Shown here: one piece after another, positions 16,816 through 25,726 of the stretch | Layout: every line of letters begins with the position of its first letter | Numbering within the stretch: position 1 is the stretch's first letter | NCBI GenBank assembly: GCA_902590845.1 | Contig: CACIYJ010000001.1 | Location: 96,897-160,896 of the forward strand | Reading direction: 5' to 3' | DNA: 64,000 nt | From: an uncultured Pelagibacteraceae bacterium | GTDB lineage: Bacteria; Pseudomonadota; Alphaproteobacteria; Pelagibacterales; Pelagibacteraceae | Made by a program: the position numbers and the translations under genes | Notes under the pieces: model-generated | Told to the model about the DNA's origin: nothing | The model's database searches: none | The model's input: only the letters and a program-made list of their open reading frames with translations

Positions 16816-18056
16816 TTATTTTTCTTCATAAACTCCATCATTTGAGCAACGTTCGGTTCTCCAGACCCGCATAGATGAATTAGATGATTTTGTTTAGGTT
16901 TTCCTGTTCTTCTTATTTCTTTGATTGCAGCATGTATTACATAACAGGCCTCAATGGCACAAATTAATCCAACCTTACGCGCCATCATCATAAAGGTTTT
17001 TTTAGCTTCTATGTCTGTAGCGGTTAAGAATTTTATTTTTCCTATCGAGTGAAGATACGCTACCTCTGTTCCGATCGAACTGAAATCGAGCCCCGAAGCC
17101 TCTGTGAAAGACTCAGCAATGTTTTCCCCGTCTAACAAAACTTTTGATTGCATACCAAGCAAAATTCCCATTTTTCCTCCACCAGCAATTGTTGCCCCAT
17201 GTTTTCCTGTTGCTAAACCTTTTCCAGAGGATTCTACTGCATATAATTTTGTGTTTTTTGTTTTAAGGTATGGATATTGCAGGGACAACATATTGCTTCC
17301 TCCACCACAGACACAAAAAATTGTTGATGGATCTTTACCCACTAAATTTTTAAATTGTTTTTTTGTAATTCTACCAATGACACTAGCAAATGTTCGAACC
17401 ATTAAAGGGTATGGGTGTGGACCCGCGACACTGCCAACTACATACATTGAATCTGGTTCACTTTGAAATGCACGAAGAGCTGCAGCCATAGCTGGCAACA
17501 AAGATTTTGTTGAGTCATGTACCTCAATTATATTTGCACCATGAAGAGCAGAAATATCTTTATTAATAGCTAATTTTTTTGCATCGTTTGCGCCAACATA
17601 TATATCTAAATCGAGTCCTAGTGCAGAGCAAGCCGAGGCAACAGCGCGACCATTTTGGAAAGCTCCAGTTTCTGTTAGAATCTTCTTGAATCCTAAATAC
17701 TTTGCTAGTTTGCAACAAGAGTAAGCAGATACTGGTTTATGACTATGATTTGTGTGCAAGTCTGTTCTTTTAAGATAAATTCTACCAACTTTTTTTTCTC
17801 CTCCAGCTAATTTAGTAAGTTCTGGACTAAAATGTATAGGTGTGTTCACCCCAATGAAAGTAAGCAACTCTTCATTGAGTTCTTTCATAAATTTTTTATC
17901 TTTTATGGCTTTAAAAAAACCTTCTTCGACTCTTTTAAGGTTAGGAACTAAAAGAGGTGAAATGTACTGCCCACCATAACGCTCTTTAGTTTTTTTATTG
18001 ATCCAAAAACCATCTTTTGTTGGCCTATTAATTTCCTTGAATGGAGGTATTTTCAT
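16812..18056 (-). CDS. trpB: Tryptophan synthase beta subunit-like PLP enzyme (divergent active site)
   Basis: A 414-aa TrpB-family PLP enzyme. The PLP Lys107 (HSHK), Glu129 (LTETGA) and the phosphate loop GGGSN are conserved. The carboxylate-binding loop is GAFQN rather than GAGQH, GRPTPL is GVNTPI, the end of the GLDYPGVGPEH motif is SSIGTEV, and the Ser that contacts the PLP nitrogen (LSGRGDKD) is replaced in LCGSGEPN. TrpB condenses indole with serine. The pattern suggests either a relaxed lineage-specific TrpB or a changed substrate. No trpF is adjacent, unlike in many relatives. Confidence 0.8.
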   Translation of the reverse strand: MKIPPFKEINRPTKDGFWINKKTKERYGGQYISPLLVPNLKRVEEGFFKAIKDKKFMKELNEELLTFIGVNTPIHFSPELTKLAGGEKKVGRIYLKRTDLHTNHSHKPVSAYSCCKLAKYLGFKKILTETGAFQNGRAVASACSALGLDLDIYVGANDAKKLAINKDISALHGANIIEVHDSTKSLLPAMAAALRAFQSEPDSMYVVGSVAGPHPYPLMVRTFASVIGRITKKQFKNLVGKDPSTIFCVCGGGSNMLSLQYPYLKTKNTKLYAVESSGKGLATGKHGATIAGGGKMGILLGMQSKVLLDGENIAESFTEASGLDFSSIGTEVAYLHSIGKIKFLTATDIEAKKTFMMMARKVGLICAIEACYVIHAAIKEIRRTGKPKQNHLIHLCGSGEPNVAQMMEFMKKNK

Positions 18057-18081
18057 TATTCAATAATAGTATTTTTAGAGT

Positions 18082-18756
18082 TTAATTTAAAGACTTAATT
18101 AATTTTTGAATATTTCTTTTAACACTACCACGAGTTACGGCTCTCCCGACGACCAACCAATCAGAGTTGATTTTTTTGCTTTCCATAGAACGTTTTTGTC
18201 CGTAGTTTTTTTTACCCATTTGCACACCAGGAGTAATGATTTCTTTTTTAAAAATCTTTCTAACAATATTCACTTCAAAAGGGCTACACACTAAAGCATC
18301 TAAACCTGCTCGTTTGGCTAGCTTAGCTTGATGTACAACTAAATTTTTAACGGATCTATTGTATCCTATTAGTTTTAAATCTTTATTATCAAGCGAAGTT
18401 AATGTGGAAACCCCAACAATGCTAAGTCTGGATCCCGCAACTTTTTTGACCGCCTTTAGAGCAGTTAAGCCCGATGAAATGTGAACTGTAAGATAATTTA
18501 TTTTTAAATCTTTTAAAGCTTTAACTGCTGACAGCATTGTTTGTACCGTGTCGCATAATTTTATATCGATAAAGATAATCTTATTCCTTAATTTGGAAAC
18601 AAACTCCCTTCCTTTTTTAGAGTTCATAAATATTGATCCAAATTTATAGCCAACTTTAATTTTATTCGTTTGGGATTGGGCTATTATTTTTTTAGCTTTT
18701 TTTAGATCCGTAGTATCAACCGCTATGAACAGTTTTTTTTTTAATCTTTTTTTCAT
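18082..18756 (-). CDS. pyrF: Orotidine 5'-phosphate decarboxylase PyrF
   Basis: A 224-aa OMP decarboxylase-family TIM barrel, final step of UMP synthesis. The catalytic D-x-K-x2-D is kept (DIKLCD), as are GVSTLTSL, VCSPFE and VVGRAVT. Variants: the usual DIPNT after the motif is DTVQT, TPGIR is TPGVQ and the DQKR box is GQKR. Good overall match with a few altered phosphate-side residues. Shares 4 bp with ihfB and lies 25 bp upstream of trpB. Confidence 0.88.
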   Translation of the reverse strand: MKKRLKKKLFIAVDTTDLKKAKKIIAQSQTNKIKVGYKFGSIFMNSKKGREFVSKLRNKIIFIDIKLCDTVQTMLSAVKALKDLKINYLTVHISSGLTALKAVKKVAGSRLSIVGVSTLTSLDNKDLKLIGYNRSVKNLVVHQAKLAKRAGLDALVCSPFEVNIVRKIFKKEIITPGVQMGKKNYGQKRSMESKKINSDWLVVGRAVTRGSVKRNIQKLIKSLN

Positions 18757-19034
18757 TGATTTATAAACTCTTTAAATTTTTTTGATGCACGAAATCTGAC
18801 TTTATTTCGCTTGGGTCTATATATCAACTCTCCTGTTCTAGGATTGCGTAAATTATGGCTCTCTTTTATTTCTTTAATAAAAAATGTCCCGAACGAACGA
18901 ATAAACACAGCTTTTTTTTCCAAAAGGGCATCTTCTATACTTTTAAAAAAGGTATCGATTATTACTTCTAACTGAGAATTATTAAGTTTTGGATGTTTTG
19001 ATTTTAGTTGTTGAATGAGTTCAGGTCGTGACAA
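18753..19034 (-). CDS. ihfB: Integration host factor subunit beta (HU/IHF family)
   Basis: A 93-aa HU/IHF-family DNA-bending protein with the conserved IRSFGTFFIKE core and the RNPRTGE beta-arm, followed by FRASKKFKEF. Its position directly after rpsA identifies it as IhfB, which bends DNA with IhfA. The stop is followed at once by the rest of the rpsA-ihfB-pyrF run. Confidence 0.92.
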   Translation of the reverse strand: MSRPELIQQLKSKHPKLNNSQLEVIIDTFFKSIEDALLEKKAVFIRSFGTFFIKEIKESHNLRNPRTGELIYRPKRNKVRFRASKKFKEFINQ

Positions 19035-20783
19035 TTATTTTTCTTCTTTTTTCTTTTTCTTTTTTTTATTACCTAAAGCAGTTTGAAATATGTTTTTCAA
19101 CGTCATGCCTGATTTTGCTGCGTTAGCACCAAATTTTTTCAATAATGAGGCTTGTTCCTCTTCCTGAGCAGCTTTAGGGCTAAGAACGATTCTACGAGTG
19201 TTCTTAACATCGAGTTCAATTATTTTTGCATCAGCCATTGTGTTTCCCGGACTGTAGATTTCTGGCCGACAATCACTTGGCTCCACAGCAAGCTGGTTTT
19301 TTTTAATTGTTACTATAATTTTCTTTTCAGGATCAACAGCTACTTTCACTCCAGTTTTTAATACTTCTACTACTTTAGTAGAAATTACCGACCCCACCGA
19401 TTTTTTATTCTCTAAAAACCAGTCATACGGATCCTTTTCAAGCGCACGTCGACTGAAACGAATTTTGTCGTCCTTTAGGGATATGATTTTTACCTTCAGT
19501 ACATCGCCCTTTTTATACTTTTTTAGTTCATCTATATTTTGTGAGTAATCGAGCTCTTTAAAATGAAGCATCCCCATCAAACCAGAGTCAACAAGTTCGC
19601 CAAACACAGCCTTTTCACTTACGTTTTGGACTTTGATCGTCTTTTCTTTACCAATATCATTTTTAATTTTATCCCAAGGATTTTCCAATACAGCTTTGTA
19701 CGAAACCGAAATGCGTTTATTAATTTTGTCTATGCTTAATAATTTGAATTTAATTTTCTGAGAAACTGATAATATCTTGCTCGGTTTTACATTTCTATTT
19801 TTGTGATCCAATTCTGAAATATGGCAAAGCGATTCTATTCCGGGCTCGATTTGAATAAAAACCCCAAATTCTTTAATGGAGGAAACAACTCCCTCATATA
19901 TGCCACCTATTTTATACTTGTCAATATTTTCATACGGATCAACTTCTAAGGCCTTGACACTAGCCGAGACACGATTTGTAAGGGGATCAATTTTAGTTAT
20001 CTTCACGCGAATCTCATCATTTACATTGTAAAGGTCGCTAGGTTTTTTTACACGACCGTGTGAGAGGTCACTCACATGAAGCAATAATGTTATCGTTTTA
20101 TAAGTGAGGAATATCCCCCAGTCAACGCATGCGTGAACACGCGCAGTCACAATATCTCCTTCTTTAATTTGCTTTAAAGCTTCAGCTGTTTCTGCATTTT
20201 TACTCGCACTTAGTACCTCCCGACGACTGCAGATTGCATTCCCACGTGACTTATCAGCCTTCAAAATTTTTACAGAGATTTCAGTGTTAAAAAGATGATC
20301 CGCTTTTTTCATTGGAGCAAGCGCAAGCTGCGAACTGGGCATAAAACACAAAAAGTTAGAGTTTTTAAACTTTACTAAAACCGTGTACCCTCCTTTGATG
20401 CGATTCTGTAACACGCCTTTACAGACTTCTTGTGACTCATAGGCTGACAGAATCTGTTTCCAACCTTCCATTTGAATCGCTTTACTCCTGCTCAACACCA
20501 TCTCACCCGAGCGAGCGTGTTCTAGACGTTCCAAGTAGCACTCAATTATATCTCCTTTTTTGAGTTTAGATAATTCATCATTTTGTTTGAATTCATCGAC
20601 ACTAATATGAGCTTCTGACTTTCCGCCAGCATCACAAATTATAAATTTATTATTTATCTCTGTTACAGTTGCCTTAATAATTTGATTTTCTTTTAAATTT
20701 TTATTAGAGAACTCTTTATCCAGAAGAGTTTGAAACTCTTTGTACAAAGGATTTGTTTTTTTTAACTCTTGTTCAATTGCCAT
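19035..20783 (-). CDS. rpsA: 30S ribosomal protein S1
   Basis: A 582-aa protein with a string of S1 RNA-binding domains (for example GDIVTARVHACVDWGIFL, GGIYEGVVSSIKEFGVFIQI and later copies), the six-domain form expected for S1. It helps mRNA bind the 30S subunit. Flanked by cmk upstream (11-bp overlap) and ihfB downstream, the classic order. The C-terminus ends in a run of Lys. Confidence 0.96.
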   Translation of the reverse strand: MAIEQELKKTNPLYKEFQTLLDKEFSNKNLKENQIIKATVTEINNKFIICDAGGKSEAHISVDEFKQNDELSKLKKGDIIECYLERLEHARSGEMVLSRSKAIQMEGWKQILSAYESQEVCKGVLQNRIKGGYTVLVKFKNSNFLCFMPSSQLALAPMKKADHLFNTEISVKILKADKSRGNAICSRREVLSASKNAETAEALKQIKEGDIVTARVHACVDWGIFLTYKTITLLLHVSDLSHGRVKKPSDLYNVNDEIRVKITKIDPLTNRVSASVKALEVDPYENIDKYKIGGIYEGVVSSIKEFGVFIQIEPGIESLCHISELDHKNRNVKPSKILSVSQKIKFKLLSIDKINKRISVSYKAVLENPWDKIKNDIGKEKTIKVQNVSEKAVFGELVDSGLMGMLHFKELDYSQNIDELKKYKKGDVLKVKIISLKDDKIRFSRRALEKDPYDWFLENKKSVGSVISTKVVEVLKTGVKVAVDPEKKIIVTIKKNQLAVEPSDCRPEIYSPGNTMADAKIIELDVKNTRRIVLSPKAAQEEEQASLLKKFGANAAKSGMTLKNIFQTALGNKKKKKKKEEK

Positions 20784-21426
20784 ATTTTTCGTTCAATTTC
20801 TTATCTATAATTTTTGACATTTTATCTGTCACTGCTTTAATATTCATTTTTGCTGTATTGATGTACACTGACTCGGGATGTCTTTCAAGTTTTGAGTATT
20901 TACGATTTTTATCTAAATAATCACGTCTTTTAAGGTCTTTTAATACTTCTTTTAAAGAAGTGTTCTTTTTTTTCTTTTTTAGCTGTAACCAACGTCTTTT
21001 TGCAGCAATTGATAATGGATTACAAACTATAAAAAATTTTACTTCAGAGTTTGGAAAAATTTTTGCTTGATCCCGACCTTCCAAGACTACTTTCTTTTTT
21101 ATTTTAACATATTTCTTTTGAAATTTTTTTACAATTAATCTAACTTTTAATTCTTTAGCTATAATTGCAGAAAATTTTGAAATCTCTGAAGTATGAAGAT
21201 TTATTTTTTCAATTTTTTTTAAATTAATTTTTTTAAAAACTTTATTTAACAATACAATTTTATTTTTTGGTTTTTTTTCTAAAATTATTTTAGCTGCGTA
21301 CCTGAATAATAGACCGCTTTGTAAAATGAATATAGAATATTTTTTAGCAATTTTTTTTGCTGCAGTGCTTTTACCTGAAGCACTTGGCCCATCGATAGCA
21401 ATAAGAAATTTTTTAATTTTTTTCAA
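20773..21426 (-). CDS. cmk: Cytidylate kinase Cmk
   Basis: A 217-aa P-loop kinase that phosphorylates CMP and dCMP. The Walker A motif GPSASGKST opens the protein, and GRDQAKIFP and the Arg-rich RRDYLDK lid motif are present. Overlaps aroA by 14 bp and rpsA by 11 bp. Very Lys-rich, in line with base composition. Confidence 0.93.
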   Translation of the reverse strand: MKKIKKFLIAIDGPSASGKSTAAKKIAKKYSIFILQSGLLFRYAAKIILEKKPKNKIVLLNKVFKKINLKKIEKINLHTSEISKFSAIIAKELKVRLIVKKFQKKYVKIKKKVVLEGRDQAKIFPNSEVKFFIVCNPLSIAAKRRWLQLKKKKKNTSLKEVLKDLKRRDYLDKNRKYSKLERHPESVYINTAKMNIKAVTDKMSKIIDKKLNEKYGN

Positions 21427-22756
21427 ATTTAGCTCCTAAAAAATTCATAATTTTTAAAAATGAAGGTGAAGAAGTATATACTGTTTCAAAATTTTTAAGT
21501 GTTGCTCTTGCTCCCGTCAGCAAAGCTAAAATAAAAGCACTCATGACTATACGATGGTCGCCAAGGTTAGGGACAAAAACTTTTTTATCACTCGCATTAA
21601 TCATGCCTTTCCCAAAAATTTTAAGTTCATTTTTTGTAGCAATGCTTTTAACACCAATTTGTTTTATAACTTTTTGCATTTCTGTAATTCGATTACTTTC
21701 TTTATTGGCTAGATCTCCTATCCCTTTAAATTTAGAAGTCCCTTTAGTCAAGGCTGCAATTATGAAAAGAATTGGAAATTCATCCGCAGTAGAAGGGTAT
21801 AGCTTACTAGAAGATCTTATTGGTTTAATCTTAGAACTTTTAATAAGAATATCTCCTCGTAGTTCATTATTTTCTCTTTTTAAATTTGTAAATTTGATTT
21901 TTGCTTTTTGTTTTTTTAGAAGCTGATAAAAACCAGTTCTTGTTGGATTTAATCCAACATTTTTAATTTTAAGGGATGAATTTTTACTTAAAAGAGTTAA
22001 TGCTGTAAAAAAAGCAGATGAAGATACATCTCCTGGAATATTCATACGAATAGGATTTAAATTTTTTTTTCCATGAACTTTGATTAATTTTTTTTTACCA
22101 TGTTTGATTTTTATTGCTTGCGTGTTACTTAACAACATATTCTCAGTATGATCTCGACTTTTTACCTGTTCTATTATTTCAGTATCACCATAGGAGTTGA
22201 GAGCTGCTAAGATTGCTGCACTTTTTAACTGAGCTGATACTCCAGCTTTATAATTTATACCAATAGGCATTTCAGTTGAAATCATTTTTAAAGGAAAATT
22301 AAATTTATTTTTAGGAAGAAACTCAGCTCCAAATTCCGACATTATTTTGATTAGTTTTTTCATACTTCTTTTATTTAAAGAATGATCTCCTTGGATTCTA
22401 ATTTCTATATCAGGCGTTGTTGATAATATTCCAATCAAAAGTCTTGCTAAAGTTCCTGAGTTTCCAAAATTTAAAATTAAATTTTTTTTTGCAAATAATG
22501 AACCGAAGCCTTTTCCATAAATTTTATAAGATCCAGGCTTATTTCTTTTGATCTTTACTCCAAGTTTTTTTAAACAATTAATTGTAGAAATGACATCATC
22601 AGATTCCAGAACATTTTTTGCAGATGAAATATCTTGACTTATTGAGCCAATGAGAAAGCTCCTAATAGAAAGCGATTTATCAGAGTCTATCTCTATGGAT
22701 TTATTGAAAGGCCTTATTTTGTAATTTAATTTTAAAGAAAAACTTTTTACAGGCAT
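21413..22756 (-). CDS. aroA: 3-phosphoshikimate 1-carboxyvinyltransferase (EPSP synthase) AroA
   Basis: A 447-aa EPSP synthase joining shikimate-3-phosphate and PEP in aromatic amino acid synthesis. GNSGTLARLL, the DVSSSAFF repeat and the C-terminal DHRIVMSAF motif are clear. Shares one base with the lptB stop (TAATG). Confidence 0.94.
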   Translation of the reverse strand: MPVKSFSLKLNYKIRPFNKSIEIDSDKSLSIRSFLIGSISQDISSAKNVLESDDVISTINCLKKLGVKIKRNKPGSYKIYGKGFGSLFAKKNLILNFGNSGTLARLLIGILSTTPDIEIRIQGDHSLNKRSMKKLIKIMSEFGAEFLPKNKFNFPLKMISTEMPIGINYKAGVSAQLKSAAILAALNSYGDTEIIEQVKSRDHTENMLLSNTQAIKIKHGKKKLIKVHGKKNLNPIRMNIPGDVSSSAFFTALTLLSKNSSLKIKNVGLNPTRTGFYQLLKKQKAKIKFTNLKRENNELRGDILIKSSKIKPIRSSSKLYPSTADEFPILFIIAALTKGTSKFKGIGDLANKESNRITEMQKVIKQIGVKSIATKNELKIFGKGMINASDKKVFVPNLGDHRIVMSAFILALLTGARATLKNFETVYTSSPSFLKIMNFLGAKFEKN

Positions 22757-23520
22757 TAATAGTTTACAAAACCTGCTCCAAAATATTTTTGCACTGCTAA
22801 TGAATTTTTTAATAACTCTCTTTTAGTTCCTTCGGCTATAATCTCTCCAGAGTCTATCAAATAATTGCGATCCGTCGTTTCGAAGAGTGTATTCACAGAG
22901 TGATCAGTTAAAATACAACTTACACCTTGAGATTGAATCTGTAGAATATATTTTTGCATATCTTGTACTACTAGTGGATCGACCATGGACCAAATTTCAT
23001 CGATTAGAACTATTTTTGGTTTGGTTATCATTAATCTTGCTAGAGATAAGCGCTTTCCTTCCCCGCCACTAATTACTCCAGCATTAATAGCGCGTAGGTG
23101 AGTTAAATTGAATTTTTCCATCAGGCTTTCAGTTTGCTCTCTTGCTTTTTTATTATTCTTTTCATGAATTTGGCAAAGGCCATAAATATTATTAAATACG
23201 CTTAATGTATTGAACAAAGATCTTGTTTGAGGCAAATAACCTAAACCTTGCTTAGATCTTAAATGTATTGGTATCTGACTTATGGATTTACCATTAATAT
23301 AGACATTTCCACTATCTGCGTTTTCTGCGCCAATAGCAATGTTAAATAATGTACTTTTTCCTGAACCATTCGGTCCCAGCAAACCAACTATCTCACCAGG
23401 AAAAACTTTGAGCGAAAGTTTTTTTAAAATTGGCCTACCGTCAAATGATTTCGAAATATTTTGGACTTCGAACACAGGTTTGTCCTTTTTAAATTTTAAT
23501 ATTCTAAAGCCTTTTTTCAT
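22756..23520 (-). CDS. lptB: LPS export ABC transporter ATPase LptB
   Basis: A 254-aa ABC ATPase, energy source of LptBFG, which extracts LPS from the inner membrane. Walker A is GPNGSGKST and the Q-loop LPQTRSLF is typical of LptB. The signature is SGGEGKR (usually SGGERRR) and the Walker B/D-loop region is LIDEIWSMVDP where LptB has LLDEPFAGVDP; catalytic Asp and Glu remain. Encoded beside lptC (4-bp overlap) and kdsD. Confidence 0.9.
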   Translation of the reverse strand: MKKGFRILKFKKDKPVFEVQNISKSFDGRPILKKLSLKVFPGEIVGLLGPNGSGKSTLFNIAIGAENADSGNVYINGKSISQIPIHLRSKQGLGYLPQTRSLFNTLSVFNNIYGLCQIHEKNNKKAREQTESLMEKFNLTHLRAINAGVISGGEGKRLSLARLMITKPKIVLIDEIWSMVDPLVVQDMQKYILQIQSQGVSCILTDHSVNTLFETTDRNYLIDSGEIIAEGTKRELLKNSLAVQKYFGAGFVNY

Positions 23521-24104
23521 TTTAAATTTACATTCGCATTTATTTTTCCATTACTAAAAGAGGTAATGTCTAGTTTCTGACTTGTTATATCAAATAATAA
23601 TTTGTCTGCAATCAGGTTTCCTTGTATATCGTTAATTCTTACGTTTTCATAAATGCTTAAAAAACTTTGACTGTTTGAATATTCAGCTTTTTCTGCGAAA
23701 AGTTCACTATTTAAGTAATTTGCTTTTACATTCTGTTCAAAATTCATATCAAGAGTTTTGTTATTGTAAATACCGCTGTCTGCTTTGACATAAAGGGTTG
23801 TGTTATCTTTAAAATAGAATACTGCATTTACGATTTTCATGTAAACAATTTCTGGACTTAATTCATCAAAATAAGCTTCTTCAGATTTTAATGAATATCT
23901 ATTTCCTTGAAGATCAAAACCTGAATATTCTATATTAAAAAATAAATCTCTTTCTTCAGAAATATTTTCTTTCGTTTTTTTTTGGGAAATTGATTCTTGC
24001 TCTACTTTAATTTCTTTATTGTAATAAGTGAGATAGATTATTAGAAGGCCAAAAAAAAGTAAAAAAAATTGTATTAAACGTAGTTTTTTTTTTCTATCAA
24101 TCAT
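23517..24104 (-). CDS. lptC: LPS export protein LptC
   Basis: A 195-aa bitopic protein: an N-terminal membrane helix (about residues 10-28) and a periplasmic beta-jellyroll with the LptC/OstA pattern (YSLKSEEAYFD, LYVKADSGIYNN, NVRINDIQGNLIADKLLFD). LptC passes LPS from LptBFG to LptA. Order kdsD-lptC-lptB with 4-bp overlaps supports the call. Confidence 0.88.
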   Translation of the reverse strand: MIDRKKKLRLIQFFLLFFGLLIIYLTYYNKEIKVEQESISQKKTKENISEERDLFFNIEYSGFDLQGNRYSLKSEEAYFDELSPEIVYMKIVNAVFYFKDNTTLYVKADSGIYNNKTLDMNFEQNVKANYLNSELFAEKAEYSNSQSFLSIYENVRINDIQGNLIADKLLFDITSQKLDITSFSNGKINANVNLK

Positions 24105-25081
24105 TTTAGACCATATTGTAAGAGAAAGTGTATATGAATGATTCCTTTTAGTTTAACTTTATTTTTTTTCTTATAATCTTTATCTGAAACCACAAGCAAA
24201 CTAGTTATTTTTTTTTCATTCATTATTGCAAGTGCTTTAGAGGCAGGCATACTTTCATTTATCATCAAAGGTTTTTTTGTCATAAATTTAGTTAGATCTT
24301 TTGTTTTTGACATAAATTTAATTTCTCTTCTCAAGTCTCCATCAGTTATTATAGAATTTACAAATCCCGATTTAGTAATAACAACAATACCTAATTTTTT
24401 TTGATTCATGATTTTAAGAGCGTCATTTAATTTCATTTTAAAATTTACTACTGGTAATTTATTTCTAGTTACCATAATATCTTTTGCTAAAAGCAAAGAA
24501 TTGCCAAGATTTCCACCGGGATGAAAAACTTTAAATTTTTCTTTAGAAAAATTTCTTTTATGCATAACAGTTGTAGCCAAACAATCTCCTAATAACATGG
24601 TAATTGAAGTGCTTGATGTTGGAACCATTCCTGTTACATCAGATTCTTTTACTTTCGGCAGCAAAATTTTTATGTCACTTGCTTTTAGAAGAAGGCTATT
24701 AGGCTTTGAAGCTACTCCTATAATTTTTATTCTAAAACGATTAGCATATTTAAGCATGTTCGTTAGTTCCGAAGTATTTCCTGAATAAGAAAAAATAATT
24801 AAAATGTCTCTTTTTTCTATTTGACCCATATCTCCGTGTAAGGCTTGAGCGGGATCACAAAAGAAACTTGGAATTCCTACACTTGAAAAAGTTGCTGAAA
24901 TTTTTCTAGAAATTAGTCCTGATTTACCAATGCCTGCAAAAACAACTTTACCTTTACAATTTAGAATTAAGTCGACCGCTCTGACAAAAGAACTATTAAA
25001 AACTTTATTTATTTTTTTTAATTCATTGATCTGAATATTTGCGGCTTTTTTTGCTATAGATATATAATTTTTTTTATTCAT
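24101..25081 (-). CDS. kdsD: Arabinose-5-phosphate isomerase KdsD/KpsF
   Basis: A 326-aa protein with an N-terminal SIS sugar-isomerase domain (FAGIGKSGLI, ALHGDMGQ, FSYSGNTSEL) and two C-terminal CBS domains. It converts ribulose-5-P to arabinose-5-P, the first step to Kdo. Fits with kdsB (33274), waaA (61548) and the LPS export genes next to it. Confidence 0.93.
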   Translation of the reverse strand: MNKKNYISIAKKAANIQINELKKINKVFNSSFVRAVDLILNCKGKVVFAGIGKSGLISRKISATFSSVGIPSFFCDPAQALHGDMGQIEKRDILIIFSYSGNTSELTNMLKYANRFRIKIIGVASKPNSLLLKASDIKILLPKVKESDVTGMVPTSSTSITMLLGDCLATTVMHKRNFSKEKFKVFHPGGNLGNSLLLAKDIMVTRNKLPVVNFKMKLNDALKIMNQKKLGIVVITKSGFVNSIITDGDLRREIKFMSKTKDLTKFMTKKPLMINESMPASKALAIMNEKKITSLLVVSDKDYKKKNKVKLKGIIHIHFLLQYGLK

Positions 25082-25084
25082 TTT

Positions 25085-25708
25085 TTAGTGATGAAAAATA
25101 TCTTCTTTAAATCCTTTTTGATCTAATTCAACTCTTGTTTCTAAAAAGCTCATGCATTTTTTAAATAGATCCATTCTATTTTCCCTGGATAACATTTTTG
25201 TGAGTTCTTGTTTGATTTTATGAAGATAAATAACATCATTAGAAGCATATTGTAATTGGTTGTCTGAAAGATCATCTAAATCTTTATTCCAATCAGAGCT
25301 TCCATATTTTTTATCAATTTTTTTTCCACAAAATTCTTGCACCAAGTTCTTTAAGCCATGCTCGCTTGAATATGTACGACAGAGGCGGCTGGCGATCTTG
25401 CTACAAAATATTGGTTTCATTTTGCACTTAAGAAAAAATTCCAATGCATTTTTGTCAAATCTTAAGAAATGTCCAATTTTGAGAATCTTATCATTCTCTA
25501 AAACCGAAACTAAATTCGGGGCTTTGTAAGTTTTTTTATTTGGTTGAATGATGTAAACATTTTCTTTTTCATCACAAATTTGGATCAGACTTAATTTATC
25601 TCTTTCAGGGATCTGCAATCCAGTAGCTTCGGTATCAATTGCAATACTATTTTTAAATGAATTAGCTATCTCTGAAGTTATGTCCTCTTTTAACTTAATT
25701 ATTTTCAT
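25085..25708 (-). CDS. rnd: Short ribonuclease D-type 3'-5' exonuclease
   Basis: A 207-aa DEDDy exonuclease: AIDTEATGL (Asp, Glu), KIGHFLRFDKNAL (Asp) and QYASNDVIYL (Tyr, Asp). It lacks the HRDC domains of enterobacterial RNase D, as is normal for the short alphaproteobacterial form. Probably trims tRNA or other RNA 3' ends. Its ATG lies 18 bp from the divergent epimerase ATG. Confidence 0.88.
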   Translation of the reverse strand: MKIIKLKEDITSEIANSFKNSIAIDTEATGLQIPERDKLSLIQICDEKENVYIIQPNKKTYKAPNLVSVLENDKILKIGHFLRFDKNALEFFLKCKMKPIFCSKIASRLCRTYSSEHGLKNLVQEFCGKKIDKKYGSSDWNKDLDDLSDNQLQYASNDVIYLHKIKQELTKMLSRENRMDLFKKCMSFLETRVELDQKGFKEDIFHH

Positions 25709-25726
25709 ATATAGTTTCTAAATATC

